Assembly: GCA_012845835.1 (NCBI GenBank)
Contig: JABAKD010000011.1
Coordinates: 6,324,381 to 6,388,380, forward strand
DNA from: Undaria pinnatifida
Lineage: Eukaryota > Sar > Phaeophyceae > Laminariales > Alariaceae
DNA length: 64,000 bases
Direction of reading: 5' to 3'
Each line of letters begins with the position of its first letter. Position 1 is the first letter of the stretch. Position numbers and translations under genes: made by a program. Under the pieces are notes generated by a model. It was not told the DNA's origin. It was given only the letters and a program-made list of their open reading frames with translations, and ran no database searches. Of this stretch, positions 45,414 to 56,125 are shown piece by piece.

Positions 45414-46251
45414 ACGGTGCAATGCAATAGTGGGTGCGCATACGAATCGCAGCACCGGTCGCGTTTTTTTTTTTCTTCTCTCCGCCTTCTGGGGCACCAA
45501 TTGTATCCACTATGGACGGAAATATAATAAACGTTGTAGCATTTAAACGACTACCAAACGTTACCTAAATTTACATTCAGAGTGGTACCAGGTTTTTGTA
45601 CCAGGTTGTAGACCATACACAGGTGTACCAACAGCTGCGCAGTAGTCTATACATACTTGCTATTAAAATACTCTAGCAGTACCTATTTGCCTACAGTGTT
45701 ATATATATACCTATCAGAGGTATCAACTTACGTACCTACCCATCTACGGCTCGTGCGGAAGCATAAACAACCGATGGCGCCGTCGTCGTGGCTGTTTGTT
45801 GTTGCACGTAAACAAGGCTGGTGTGGGTTCGACATCGATGTCAACCAGTCAGTAAGTAGAACCTTCAGCTCGTCGTTGTCTTCCCTGCCATGTCGTGAAA
45901 TCAAATGCGCTCTCTGCATTCTGGCTTGATTGATCGCGTTTTCGTGCTGGCGAGCGAAGGTATGATACCGCGTACACCCTTCGTATGGTGTATAATAATA
46001 GCCTTCAGCTACACCAGCACTTTATTCGTCACTCGAAACGGCTGCCTATCGATTGATTGTACTTACTTCAGTACAGCGGTAAAATGTTCATATATACTTC
46101 GAAGTATAACTCGTGTTTTTTAAAGCTACCTATAACTTGTGCCATTGCTCAATGCGGAGGCCTACTTCTGTATCTAGCAACCATGTACATGGAGAGTTTT
46201 TTTTTTTCTTTCTCTCGAGAGTATCTAAACAACCTCTTCTATTAATAGTCG
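45414..46251. other. Unclassified intergenic DNA
   Basis: A local duplication of GTACCAGGTT at 45584 and 45598. No gene supported. Confidence 0.4.
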
Positions 46252-46410
46252 GCCGATGAAAACGTTACGCGCGGCCTGTATCGGTCCCTCCCCCGTGCAG
46301 CTGACCTGATCGGCGTGTCGATCGACGCCAACCACGCCAAGCCGTTGTCCCATGGCTCCCTCGTCATTCAACTTGCTCAGGACCAGGTGTTGTCCAACAC
46401 GTCCGATAAA
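46252..46410 (+). CDS. Possible coding exon or gene fragment, unrecognised
   Basis: One + frame reads SADENVTRGLYRSLPRAADL then IGVSIDANHAKPLSHGSLVI with G/C-ending third positions unlike the flanking A/T-rich DNA. An AG at 46250-46251 could be an acceptor. It could be an upstream exon of the OTU gene or a decayed gene piece. No family recognised. Confidence 0.25.
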
Positions 46411-47071
46411 TATCATGCCATATCTTTTATTTCCATGTGCACCGCCTCCCGAGGTGCCAACACTGATTTACATCACACAATATATTTTAACTTCCATGCG
46501 TAGTACTGCCCCTCGCACCCCCTTCCCCGTCCCACTTGCAGTCGCTAAGGCCTATACCGTACCTGGTCCGTGACGTGTGCGCGTTCCTCGCAACCTCGAA
46601 AGAAAAAAAGGGGACTCGGCGGCGATTGTTGCCAAACTGTCCTAGTCTCTACTCGAGTGCAGCACAAGAAACGAACTCATCATTGACGTTGCTGCTGTTG
46701 CCGCTGTTGCTGCACCTTAGTGTCGCGAATGGGTAAACGAAGCCCCCCTCCCCCATACAGCGCCAAGTTTTTCGTTCTCAATTTTTCTCCTCCCCGCCAG
46801 CCTTATTACATGAGTCTTCCTTTTTTTTTTTTTTTTTTATATCCTCCGGCGGATGGGGAAAAATAAAGCTTTAGCTCACCACTTCCATGCTACGATACAG
46901 CGTGACAACAGTCCCCCTCTCCCCGGCCATGCATGATATGATATGATATAATTACTCCCCCCTCCCCCGCCTCCACGCCTCCGTTCCCCGCTTTCCATCC
47001 GATTCCCTTTCGCTGTCGCCAACTTTGCCGTCGCCTCCCGGGAGGGCGCACGGGTCCAGACGGCGAGAGCC
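46411..47071. other. Upstream region of the OTU gene
   Basis: T-run at 46821-46839 and C-rich stretches. The reading frame of exon 1 stays open upstream to about 46980, so the true start could be earlier or this could be 5' UTR. Confidence 0.35.
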
Positions 47072-47220
47072 ATGGATGATTTTGAACGTTTTTGGTTGGG
47101 CCTGTTCAAAACAGCGGGCTACATTGGCAAGCTCCCGCTCCTGCAGCAGCGGTGCTGCGGCGACATCATGGTTTCCGACGGGTGGGACCGCACCGGGGTT
47201 TACACCGTGCCGTCTTCTTG
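47072..47220 (+). CDS. OTU gene exon 1 (tentative)
   Basis: ATG in a good context (GAGCCATGG) opens MDDFERFWLGLFKTAGYIG. Donor TTG|GTAAGT leaves phase 2. Confidence 0.5.
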
Positions 47221-50200
47221 GTAAGTTAGCTCAACATCAAAAATTAAACAAAAACATATACCAGGTACAGGTTGTACCGTATTTGACTCGTTCGCCGCTA
47301 ACCCCCCCCCCCCGTCCCCTCCCCCCATCGCGACTCGCCGAACACCTCCCGGTGCTTCGCGGTTGGTGCAAGCGATGTCTGCCTGGGGTCCGTGAAAAAC
47401 CCGACGTCCTCCGTCCAGGCACGGTAGGGGATGCGAGAGTCTATAGCCATACGACTCTTACGGCCATGCATAAAATTATTGCACCACCCCCCCCGCCTCC
47501 CTCTTCTCTGGCAGGTAGTTACTGCTGATCACGACAGAGGTATACCTTTTTTTGGCGAAAATTTTTTCTTAATGATGGGGATTCTTATCCCAAGAAAATC
47601 GTCGGAAAAATAAGCCATTTTTTGTTTTGCACGATTTTTCGTGGTGTACCCTCCAGGGAGATCATATGGGATTTTTCATATGGTCCGGTAGCGGTGTTGA
47701 TTATTCTCCAGAAATATCAGTTTTTGGGAAAGGTGTCTTAAGCTTGCCAAGTCGAATTTAACCTCAGAAAAAAAAGTGGTGCGCGCTTCGATCGTAGCGC
47801 GCGTCTGTTTCCCCGTTTTTTCGAGAGGGTCCGGTCATGTTTAGTTATCCTAGGAGCCGTTTTAGTGTTGTAACCTGAGGACAGAGGCAGGGGGGGGGGG
47901 CGTACCAATTTGTTGCTTTTCTTGGTAATTCAACCATTGACTGCTGGCGCGTCCCTGTCGAGAAGGAGCAGGAAAGAGGGGTGGGGGGTAGGGGGTGGGG
48001 GAAAGGTGACCCCGCGGTCAGAGTTGATGTGACGGGGTCGGGCGCTCGCCACAGTACTCATTTATTTCCCAAACGATTCCGTCGTGGCCCCCGTTTTACC
48101 GACGATCTCGTTCCATCACACGATTGCAGCTCTCTCTTAAATATACCCTCTGTCTTGGACCCCCCCCCCCCCCCCTTTCTCCCGCCCCCTCTCTCCCGCC
48201 CCCCGCCCCCGTGTCTTTACCCTTATCTCTATCTCCCTCCCTCCCTCCCTCCCTCCCTCCCTTAAATATACGCTCTGTCTTGGACCCTCCCCCCCCCCCC
48301 CCCTCTCTCTCTCTCTCTCGATCTCTCCCTACCTATTTGTATCTCCCTCCCCCTGCCTGTGTGTATCTCCCCTTGTCTCTCTTTTCTCTCTATATTTCTT
48401 GTCTCCGTGCTGCTTCCACAAAAACACCACCAAACGCCCCTCAAAAACCAAACGATACAAACGCGGAGCAGCCTGCTGGACGGAGCGCATTGCCCGTTTT
48501 TTTCCCGGACTTCCATAACCCCTGTCCCCATCGGCGCCCGCAACGCCCCCATCGAGGCGAATGAGGTTTCGCGAGTCGTGCTCCGGTTACTCTTGTTATT
48601 CATCGGTGGCTACGTGGTCTTGACGCTATGCTCTCGGGCGATGCCGTGGCTGCTGAGGGTACTTGGCGGGTTTCTGCAGTTTCCGAAGGGTGAGTGAATA
48701 ATATATGTCTGTCTGTCTGTCTGTCTGCCTGTCACCGTCTCCCCCTGCCCATAAAATCAGCCCAGATACCTTACACACTCCCTGCCCCCCCCCCCCCCCC
48801 CGCTCGGTACCGCTACAATCTCCATCAATTCTCTGCACAACCATACCTTCTTCCCAATGTCCTCACTGTCACCCTCCCCACCGCCCAACACCCGCCAGCT
48901 TTGTTCCCGTTCAACGCCGGCAGTAACCCTTCTGCCGCTATAGGGGGGGTTGCTTCTATTATTACCTCCGAGAAAAAAAACTCCGCTAACTACAAGAGGA
49001 AATCCCCAGCTACTCCCAAAAAGAAGAGCTCTTCCTTAAGAGAACGTCTGCAGGAGATGCAACTCCTTGTAGACGGGTTGCGCCTCCAGGGGTCATGCCT
49101 CAGGAACGTCATGGGTGACGGAAATTGTCTGTTCCGGGCAGTGTCGTACCAGTTTAGCGGAACAGAAGATGGCCATGCCGAGCTCCGAGCGCGTGCCATC
49201 GATCAATTGAGGGTGAGTGGATGGATGGGTGGGTGGGTGGGTGGGTGGGGTGGGTGGGTGAGTGAGTAGGTGCGTCGTTTGGTGGGTTGGATTTATCTCG
49301 AATCCGATTTTGATGAAAAGCAGCGCCAGGTTTCGGTTCTAAATAGATACCCCAGGCCTCGTTTCGTTCCATCGGCTATCTGCTTGTGCGTCTGTCGTGC
49401 TGTGCTTACGTCAGGAATGTACATCAGCTCATTAATCACGTGTTTATTATGATCAATTTTGGTGACTACTTTTAAACGCATGATGTGATGATTTTTTTTG
49501 TTGATTGTTGAATATATATCATCTACTCATGATTAGTTGAGATTGTGAAACATAATCATGATTAGTTGGTTATTGGTTTTAAATAGATACGCCAGGCCTC
49601 GTTTCGTTCCATCGGCTATCTGCTTGTGCGTCTGTCGTGCTGTGCTTACGTTAGGAATGTACACCAACTCGTAATCACGTGTTGATCATGATCAATTTTG
49701 GTGATTATTTTTAATCACACGTGATGTGATTAATTTTTGTTGGCTGTTGATTACATATAATCTAATCGTGATTTGTTGAGATTGTGGAACATAGTTATGA
49801 TTCTAGTTGATTATTTTTTTAACAAAAAAGAGGCGTTTTGTGTTATGTAACCGTAAAAAATGTGCTTGCGGCGCGCAACCAAAAGGAATCCATCACCAGC
49901 AGCTTCTTCCACACGACGAGACACGAGACTAGGGATGTAACACATCAACTCATAATCACGTGTTGATTACTGTTAGTTTTGGTGGTCAATTTTAATCACA
50001 CGATGTGTGATAATTTTTTGTCGATTGTTTTTTGCTGATTGTTAATTACGTAAATAACCTAAAAATTAAGTGCGTATCTGTGAAATAAAACGGTTGAAAC
50101 CCATCAACAATCAACCAATAATCATGATAATTAATCGTATAATCGTGTAGTTGAGATTGTGTTGATTTTAATCAACTAATCATGATTAACACAAGACGCG

Positions 50201-53200
50201 GGAGATTTGGACCAGATAATAATCAACAATCAAATCGGCCCCGACGACGAAAAAAAGAGTTGATGTACACCTCTAGCTTACGTAGTAATCGGAGCTCTGT
50301 TGTTCTTGTGCAAATTATATGCAATCGGATTTTTACGCCAGCAGTGCTGTGTTGATGGAAAAACGAATCTTGATCTTGTTTTTTTCTCCCCGAATCTCCC
50401 CTTTCCTAGCTACTATTTAACCCTTTTAGCACCGCACTCCCGACACGGGGACAGAACACTTGGAGTTAGACTAGCATAGCTTAAATTTAGGAGTTGAAAA
50501 TGGGTTTAAGTCAACTTGCCTCGCGGAGAGCTTAAAACCGGCCATTCTCTTGACAGTAACAGGATTTCCGCGAATCTGTCCCCATTGCCACAAGGGACCG
50601 TTTTGAATCTTGAAAAAAAAAATAGAGAGAGGATTGATCAACATCTGAAAAAAAAAAAACGCTCATTTTTTCCGGGTACCTTGGTCAGATGTGCGGGAAT
50701 AGTTCCAGATTTTTTTTTAACGTCTTGGACTGAACTTACGTACTCAGCCCTACTGATTTTTTTTGTTCTGTGCTCGCGGCAGCAATGGGTAGGTTCGCCC
50801 CGGAAAGTCCTGAAAGAGAGCTCTGGTGAACAATTTTTTTTTCAAGAATGGCCGGTTTTGTGCTCTCCGTTTGGAAAAATTGGCGTAAATAGAGATAGAT
50901 GGGAAATGGAAGATTGGGAGAAAGAAACAAGATCAAGATTCGTTTTCCCGGAAAGTCTGGTCTTAGTCTGCTTGGAGATCGTCGGTATCGTTTCGTGGTG
51001 GGACTGGGATGCAGGGGGAAGGGCAGGGAGCTGAGTAGTCTTTTTTGTGATAAAACGACCCCCTTTGGGCGATAAGAACGGGCCTGCACGGTGTGGTGTT
51101 ACCGCGCAAGCGCAGAGCGGCAACGACACGCTTCTCGTTGTCTACTGGGGCATGATTTCTTTTGTTCCGCCGCCTGGCTTTCACTAACATCCCGGCACCC
51201 TCCATTTCCGCTGGTGCAAGCTAGCACCGCTCCCATTAAACGGCTATCCAACGGATGTATCCACTCACTTTTCTGCGCCCCAGCCGTACAACGCACATGT
51301 CGCCGCTACAAAACGAAACAATGTCAATTTTTCTCGACGCCTACTAGAGTAACCCCGTTTATTTTCTCGGCGTGATCGTTCGCCTTCGTTCGGCGGGCGC
51401 CATCGGCGGGCTCGAGTCGCGCAGGCCCACCGCGACGATTACGAGCCCTTCGTTCTTGAAGAGGACGGACCTTACGACCCTTACGTCGCAAAAATGGCGA
51501 AAAACGGGACCTACGGTACGCAGATCGAAATCGTTGCGCTCACGCGAGCACTGGGGCGCCGCATCAGGGTCTTCCGGGCCAACTTGGAGGTGGGTTCGCA
51601 ACGAGAATCTCCATGGTACACGACAATAAAAAAAAGCTGCAGCAGCAGCAGCAGCGTGCTTTTTTATCCAAGGCTCCCCCTGTGCCAGCATGCCTCGGCA
51701 ACGTCTGCCTTCCTTCCCCCCCCTTTCTCTCGCGCGAATGAATGTCGCTTGCAACATCTATTGGAATGTGGTGTGCTCTCTTCGAAATCGTGTTGTGACC
51801 CTCATAAAAAAGCCTTGGTAAGAAAACCGTCGGTGCGGTCCGACTTCAAGCCTAAATTTGGCCCCAGAAAATTAGGCTAAAAAAAAAAATGGCTTAAAAC
51901 AGAAACGTGGCGTCGTTCAGTTTTTTTATGGTTATTAATTTTCGCGCTTTTTTTTTTGTTGTTTAACCATTTTTTTTTGGGGGGGGGGTTGTAGGTGTAC
52001 ACGACAAGAAAAAAACCATATGGTCGATTTTCTTTACCATCTCTCTTGGTAACGATGAAAAACGCCTCCAAGATGTGTGTGGTGGTAGATACTGATTTTG
52101 ACACTACAACCTGCATTGCTTGCTCATTTACTTTTTTATTGTCTCGAAACCTAACACATGTGGATCCCCGAACAATCTGTCATCTTGATCGACAAAGTTA
52201 GCCTCTTTTTTTACTCGACGACGAGGAGCCGATGTCGGGGTACTCCAAGGCATGTCCGTACCGAGCTCCGCGCGAAAATATTTTAGGGGTTGCAGTTGTA
52301 ACATTGGGCCAAAAAGTCCCTGGCCAATTGATCTCCTCAAAATGTCTGAGGAACTACCGGTTAGCAAAGCAATTTCACTCGAGTACATATTTTTTTTAGG
52401 ACTACAAGGCATAGAAGCTTGGTCGGGAGATGTGCGAACGAATGCCTTCCAAGTCATTCTTCAGGTGAGATATTGAGTTCCTCATGTGAGGAGTGATGGG
52501 ACAGATGCTGCACAGGTACCCTACCGTGAGATGGCTCTAGACTGGGTAGGGTCCAATGTCAAGCAAGACGTGTCGGCCAGAGACGCGTGCTACGATAGAG
52601 TCGCTGCAACACTTTTTTTTCCCCCGAGTTTTCCTCGATCTCGGGGAGCTTAAGACCCCTCTCTCTTCCAAAAAACCGATTCGAATGTGCGTGAGAAAAA
52701 TAAAACTGCTACGTGCCCCCCCGGATGAAGAATTCCATGGCGCAGGCTCCAGGTAAAAAAAGTAGAATCACGAAAAATAAGAGGGGAGCCAGTATTATTT
52801 ATTTATTTTGCGACGATTTTGGGGCAGCCTATTATTTATTTATTTTCCGACGAAAAAAAAACATAACCACAAAAAAGTGTTACCTCTTGATCGTGGCATG
52901 CGTCCAGAATTGAGATACTATGCTAAATCTCTACGCGGTGACGAGGCAAAAGAAGTCAAAGGTACACTACTACTGGAGTGTACGCCTACCGTACCACAAA
53001 AAATGGACTTTTTTTTTTTTCGCGCGCAGTATAGTATATGCAAGATTCTAGATCTTCCCCGAACGTGATTGCACGTGATTTTTATTATTTTTTTTTTCCG
53101 GTAGGTACCCGTCAAAAATGTCAGCGAAAAGTGTTTTCGTTTCGTTTCGTTTCGTTTCGTTTCGTTTCGTTTCGTTTTTTTTTCCCACCCAAATGTTGGG

Positions 53201-54259
53201 TTCCCCCAAAGAGGCTCCAAAGAAGCCGGAAAAAATTATTCCTGGGGTAATAATTAAAAAACCTGGGGCAAAGAACAAACAAAATTACCTCGTTCGGTAT
53301 CGTTTCGATGAGGGCTCATAGAGCACGCGGGTGTTAAAAAAATCAGAGCCTTCTCTCGAAAAAACGACGTGAAATTCCGACGGGTAGGAAATTTGGGGAA
53401 GTCAGCTCAAACCAGCCTGCACCCCCCCCCCCCTACCCCTGTCTACCTCCCCCAACCCCGTTAATGGGAGTGCCCCCCCCCCCCCCCCCCCCCCTTCCCT
53501 CTACCCCTCCCTTCCCCCTTTCCCCGACCAGCCCCCCCTCTATACCTCCCACACACTTCGTTTCATGTTTACGTGCGACGTTCTAATCTTCTTCGTCGTC
53601 ATCCTCCTCCTCCGCTTCTCCCCTTGTTCCTTCCCTTTTGATCCGCCTCTCCTCCTCCTCCTCCTCTCCGCCCCCCGCCCCCCCCCCCCCCCCCCCCCCC
53701 GCCCCCCCCCCCCCTCCTCCTCTTCCTCCTCCTCCACTTGCCATTTTGCCTCACCCTCCGTTTCTCGTGCGCCGACACGCGCTAGGCTGGCACCGTCACT
53801 CACCAGTCTCACGACGCCCACAAGGGCACACCGGCGAGCAGCGAAGGCCAGATCGACATCGCCTTTTTCGCCTGGTCGAAACACTACTACGTCGTGCTGC
53901 CCGTCGGCGGCGTAGAGGCAACCGGCGATGGCAAGAGCGTTCTCCGGGACGGGGAGGCGTCGCCTGTGAAGGGCACGGGGACGGCACCGATGACGGGGTT
54001 GCCGTCTCGGGGAACTTCGTTCGAGTCGGCGGAGGCGGCTGCGGCAGCAGTAGCAGCACCAGCAGCAGCAGACGCGCCAGCAACAGCAGCAGCACCAGCA
54101 GCAGCAGTAGCAGCAACGACAACAGGAGCAGCGCCAGGAGTAGCGCCAGCAGCAGTGCCAGCAGGAGGGGCAGCAGGAGCAGCAGCGGCGGTGTCAGCGG
54201 TAGAGGGGGTGGTGCGGGCGGAAACGCCGCCGCGGGAGAGGAGCGCGTCCCTTCCGTAG
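47072..54259 (+). CDS. OTU-type cysteine protease (deubiquitinase-like) with one membrane segment, five-exon model, 439 aa
   Basis: Exons 47072-47220, 48472-48689, 48899-49212, 51425-51589 and 53786-54259 join in phase (2,1,0,0) and sum to 1320 bp. The OTU fold is shown by GDGNCLFRAVS with catalytic Asp196/Cys199, the YEPFV block, GTYGTQIEIVALTRAL, RVFRANLE, and IDIAFFAWSKHYYVV with probable catalytic His315. OTU proteases cleave ubiquitin or ubiquitin-like chains. Residues 85-103 (VVLRLLLLFIGGYVVLTLC) form a likely transmembrane helix, so the protease may be tail-out on a membrane. A Lys/Arg-rich linker (155-165) precedes the OTU domain. After residue 325 the protein is low complexity and Ala-rich (CAG/GCA repeats, 54030-54190). 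Introns 3 and 4 exceed 2 kb and are full of repeats. Exons 3-5 are firm; exons 1-2 rest on splice-site and phase agreement. Short extra exons cannot be excluded. Confidence 0.75.
47330..47482 (-). repeat. Dispersed repeat S, copy 2 (intron 1 of the OTU gene)
   Basis: Inverted relative to 13768-13910; shares GCAGACATCGCTTGCACCAA and GAGGTGTTCGGCGAGTCGC. Confidence 0.7.
47521..47805 (-). mobile_element. MITE family M, copy 8 (intron 1 of the OTU gene)
   Basis: Right end CGATCGTAGCGCGCGTC and left end ATCACGACAGAGGTATACCT are the family termini. Interior AAAATCGTCGGAAAAATAAG and GGGATTTTTCATATGGTCCG. Termini and interior are diverged. Confidence 0.7.
47885..47975 (+). repeat. Dispersed repeat family P, copy 4
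   Basis: A G-run followed by CGTACCAATTTGTTGCTTTT and CAACCATTGACTGCTGGCGC. The shortest copy. Confidence 0.5.
48164..48330 (+). repeat. Pyrimidine-rich microsatellites in intron 1
   Basis: C-runs, (CCCT)n at 48234-48262 and (CT)n at 48304-48320. TTAAATATACxCTCTGTCTT is duplicated (48136, 48262). Confidence 0.8.
48472..48689 (+). CDS. OTU gene exon 2 with transmembrane segment
   Basis: Acceptor GAGCAG, donor AAGG|GTGAGT leaving phase 1. Encodes the hydrophobic helix at 48577-48633. An acceptor 3 bp upstream (ending 48468) is equally in phase. Confidence 0.6.
48899..49212 (+). CDS. OTU gene exon 3 with catalytic Asp/Cys
   Basis: Acceptor CCCGCCAG, donor AGG|GTGAGT. Carries KRKSPATPKKK, a helical stretch LRERLQEMQLLVDGLRLQG, and the GDGNCLF active-site motif at about 49117-49137. 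Confidence 0.9.
49213..49264 (+). repeat. (GGGT)n microsatellite at the start of intron 3
   Basis: GGGTGGGTGGGTGGGT-type array immediately downstream of the donor site of exon 3. Confidence 0.85.
49336..49815 (+). repeat. Two-unit tandem repeat, about 240 bp, in intron 3
   Basis: TAAATAGATACxCCAGGCCT, CATCGGCTATCTGCTTGTGC and ATTTTGGTGATTATTTTT are repeated at 49338 and 49578. AT-rich ends contain repeated TCATGATTAGTTGAGATTGT. A more distant third relative occupies 49925-50210. Confidence 0.75.
50357..50948. mobile_element. Fold-back / MITE-like element with long inverted ends in intron 3
   Basis: GGAAAAACGAATCTTGATCT on the left equals the complement of AGATCAAGATTCGTTTTCC on the right. 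A second inverted pair lies further in (CGGAGAGCTTAAAACCGGCC near 50523 and GGCCGGTTTTGTGCTCTCCG near 50850). The 592-bp element could fold into a long imperfect hairpin. No ORF. Confidence 0.7.
51425..51589 (+). CDS. OTU gene exon 4
   Basis: Acceptor GTCGCGCAG, donor GAG|GTGGGT, phase 0 on both sides. The product contains DDYEPFVLEEDGPYDPY and NGTYGTQIEIVALTRALG, the central OTU helix and strand. Confidence 0.85.
52240..52485. repeat. Dispersed repeat family N, copy 1 (intron 4)
   Basis: TTGGGCCAAAAAGTCCCTGG, GAGGAACTACCGGTTAGCAA and ATGTGCGAACGAATGCCTTC have diverged counterparts in order at 58410-58850. The minus strand is open for 109 codons (52128-52457) with plausible composition, so the family may derive from an unrecognised protein. 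Confidence 0.5.
52582..52904 (+). mobile_element. MITE family M, copy 5 (intron 4)
   Basis: Starts GACGCGTGCTACGATAGAGT and ends CTTGATCGTGGCATGCGTC. The block TTATTTATTTATTTTxCGAC is locally duplicated inside (52794 and 52831). Confidence 0.75.
53137..53180 (+). repeat. (TTTCG)n microsatellite in intron 4
   Basis: Eight near-perfect TTTCG units. Confidence 0.9.
53418..53740 (+). repeat. C-runs and CTC-rich tracts upstream of exon 5
   Basis: Poly-C at 53475-53493 and 53679-53714 with CTCCTC repeats, forming the extended pyrimidine region before the exon 5 acceptor. Confidence 0.8.
53786..54259 (+). CDS. OTU gene exon 5 with catalytic His and Ala-rich tail
   Basis: Acceptor ACGCGCTAG. IDIAFFAWSKHYYVVLPVGG supplies the C-terminal strand and His. 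TAG stop at 54257. The Ala-rich tail is encoded by CAG-type repeats. Confidence 0.75.
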   Translation, partial: AGTVTHQSHDAHKGTPASSEGQIDIAFFAWSKHYYVVLPVGGVEATGDGKSVLRDGEASPVKGTGTAPMTGLPSRGTSFESAEAAAAAVAAPAAADAPATAAAPAAAVAATTTGAAPGVAPAAVPAGGAAGAAAAVSAVEGVVRAETPPRERSASLP

Positions 54260-54764
54260 TAGTGACGTGGCAGGTTTTGTTAGTGTGTCTTTTGGTGGTG
54301 GGATGTTCCGTTTTGTCCCGCGGGGCAAAAATAAAGAGGAGGAGGAGGAGGTCGGAACATGGCCCTGCCGATAATTGCTGCTGTTCGAGTAGCTTTCCCA
54401 CGACACCAATACGGCTGCTACTCACACGCTCGCAAAAGTATACCCACTTGCTGTGGGTTGCTTACGAGAAGGTGCTTGCGCAGCTCGGGGGGGGGGGGAG
54501 GGGGGAGGGCGTTTCCCGTGTGGTGTTGAAGTTTGTGTGTGCGCGCTGTTCCTTCCAGAACTTATGTGGGAAAACGGTTCGAAGTCCTGGTCTGTATGAT
54601 TCCAGCATGTTCTGTTTTGTTTTCGGAATAATGGCGTTCTGCCCCGTGACTCCCACGAATGATGCGCATTTTTGCCTTTGGCGTACGGTACCATGTGCGC
54701 CTTACTGGTGGCTGGGCTAAATGAATGGCCCAAAAGTGCGCCAGGAAGAGTCGTACCAGAGGCG
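54260..54764 (+). other. 3' flank of the OTU gene
   Basis: AATAAA at 54329 could be a polyadenylation signal. No second gene recognised. Confidence 0.35.
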
Positions 54765-54887
54765 GAAGAGGAGAGGGAGGGAGGAAGGGAGGGAGGGAGG
54801 GAGGGAGGGAGGTGCACTCATTTGTTGCTTGCCTTAGTCAGTTGACCATTGACCACGCAGGTGCCATCCCTTTCGAGACGTACGGAG
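54765..54887 (+). repeat. Dispersed repeat family P, copy 3
   Basis: (GGGA)n array, then CTCATTTGTTGCTTGCCTTA, GACCATTGACCACGCAG and CCCTTTCGAGACGTACGGAG. Confidence 0.65.
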
Positions 54888-55911
54888 GGGGGGGGTGGGG
54901 GGGCGCAATGAAGCAAAAAGCGCCGCTCGTGCTTTTGTATGGCATGAACGCCGCACCGTGGATGTGTCCGTGATTTTGTTAATTGGGAACGCTAATGCTT
55001 TCTAACGCGCGACAGCCCCCTGTCTGAGGCGTGACTCGGGAATGTCTCTCAAGCCGTTGTAGTGTACCGTTTCCTGCACGTTCCGTTTCTCATCATGTCT
55101 GTCCAAGCACGTTTCGTCTTTTTTTTCGTGTTTTTTGTTGCTGTTCTAATAGTTCTGGGGTGATATGCAGGCTTTTTTGGCGAGGGGTTTGAGGCAAGTG
55201 GCACCGGCAAAGGCTACTCGGGTGTTGTATCGTTTCGATTGTTGGTGGACTATGCGTGAAGCATGCCACCACAGTAATGATCTGGTGACACGGAGTGCTA
55301 CAAGCCCCCCCCTCCCCCTCCCCTCCCTTACTCAACGGGCTGAAAAAAAAGGTGAAATGTAAATACATCTATCCTTTAGGTCACGGGGGTGCTACGTAGT
55401 TCCCACGCTCTGCGGTAAGAGGCTAGGAACCCTTGGGCGCGGCTGGTGGTGTTTTGTGTTTTCCCAGCGGGGTTCTCCCTGATATTGTCTCCACTATTAG
55501 AGCTTTGTAATGTCTCCTACTCCATTTTTGTCGGGCGGAGGTGTGGGAGGCTTTTAACTCTGTGCGTCCCACAGACAGGGCACAAAACTGCCGCCGAAGA
55601 AGGTTAAAGGTAAAACACGAGGACGAGGATTCGATTTGGGAGTAGCTGTAGTGGCAGCTATAGGGAGCCGAAGAAGGTTGCACGTTTTGCTCGCAATAAT
55701 AATAATAGCCCCGTTGAGATTTGTCGGGGTTATTCGAGGGTCCTACGGGATTCAGTGGGAAGCCGCGAACAGGGTAACGCGTGACGGGCATTCCAGGAGG
55801 GTTCTTCTTGAAGGAGGAGCTTTCCGTTCTCCAAGTTTGCGCGTAGTGGGGCGTATGTATGTGCGTGCTGGGAGGACCTTTTCCTCAACGGGGGAAAAAA
55901 AAATAGAGAAC
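54888..55911. other. Unclassified
   Basis: Several 60-120-codon open frames without motifs on both strands. No gene supported. Confidence 0.35.
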
Positions 55912-56125
55912 ATCATGGTCGGATTTTCTTCCCTCGGCCTTGTTTTGATGTAGAACGTTGTTGGGCCCACCGTGTACGGTGTCGCGTGGCTGGCTTCTCG
56001 TTGGCTAAGAGAAGGAGAAAATATGGCCGGGTTTTCTCCCGACAGTCTTGGTCGATGTAGAAACTATCGGGCCCACACGTGTACGGTATCGCGTGGCTGG
56101 TTTTCCGACGGCTACCCATCCGTGG
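55912..56125 (+). repeat. Two-unit tandem repeat, about 107 bp
   Basis: ATGGTCGGATTTTCTTCCCT to GGGCCCACCGTGTACGGTGT is followed by ATGGCCGGGTTTTCTCCCGA to GGGCCCACACGTGTACGGTA with TCGCGTGGCTGG in both. Confidence 0.65.

Noticed and set aside
44840-45546. Overlapping 150-242-codon frames on both strands
   Set aside because: Produced by the (GGTGC)n array, whose 5-bp unit contains no stop in any frame.
52128-52457. 109-codon minus-strand gene in intron 4
   Set aside because: Part of dispersed repeat N; composition is plausible but the 58-kb copy does not preserve the frame and no family is recognised.
53638-54720. 360-codon Pro- and Ser-rich frame
   Set aside because: It overlaps exon 5 in a different frame and consists of poly-C and CAG translations; exon 5 has the OTU His motif and better support.
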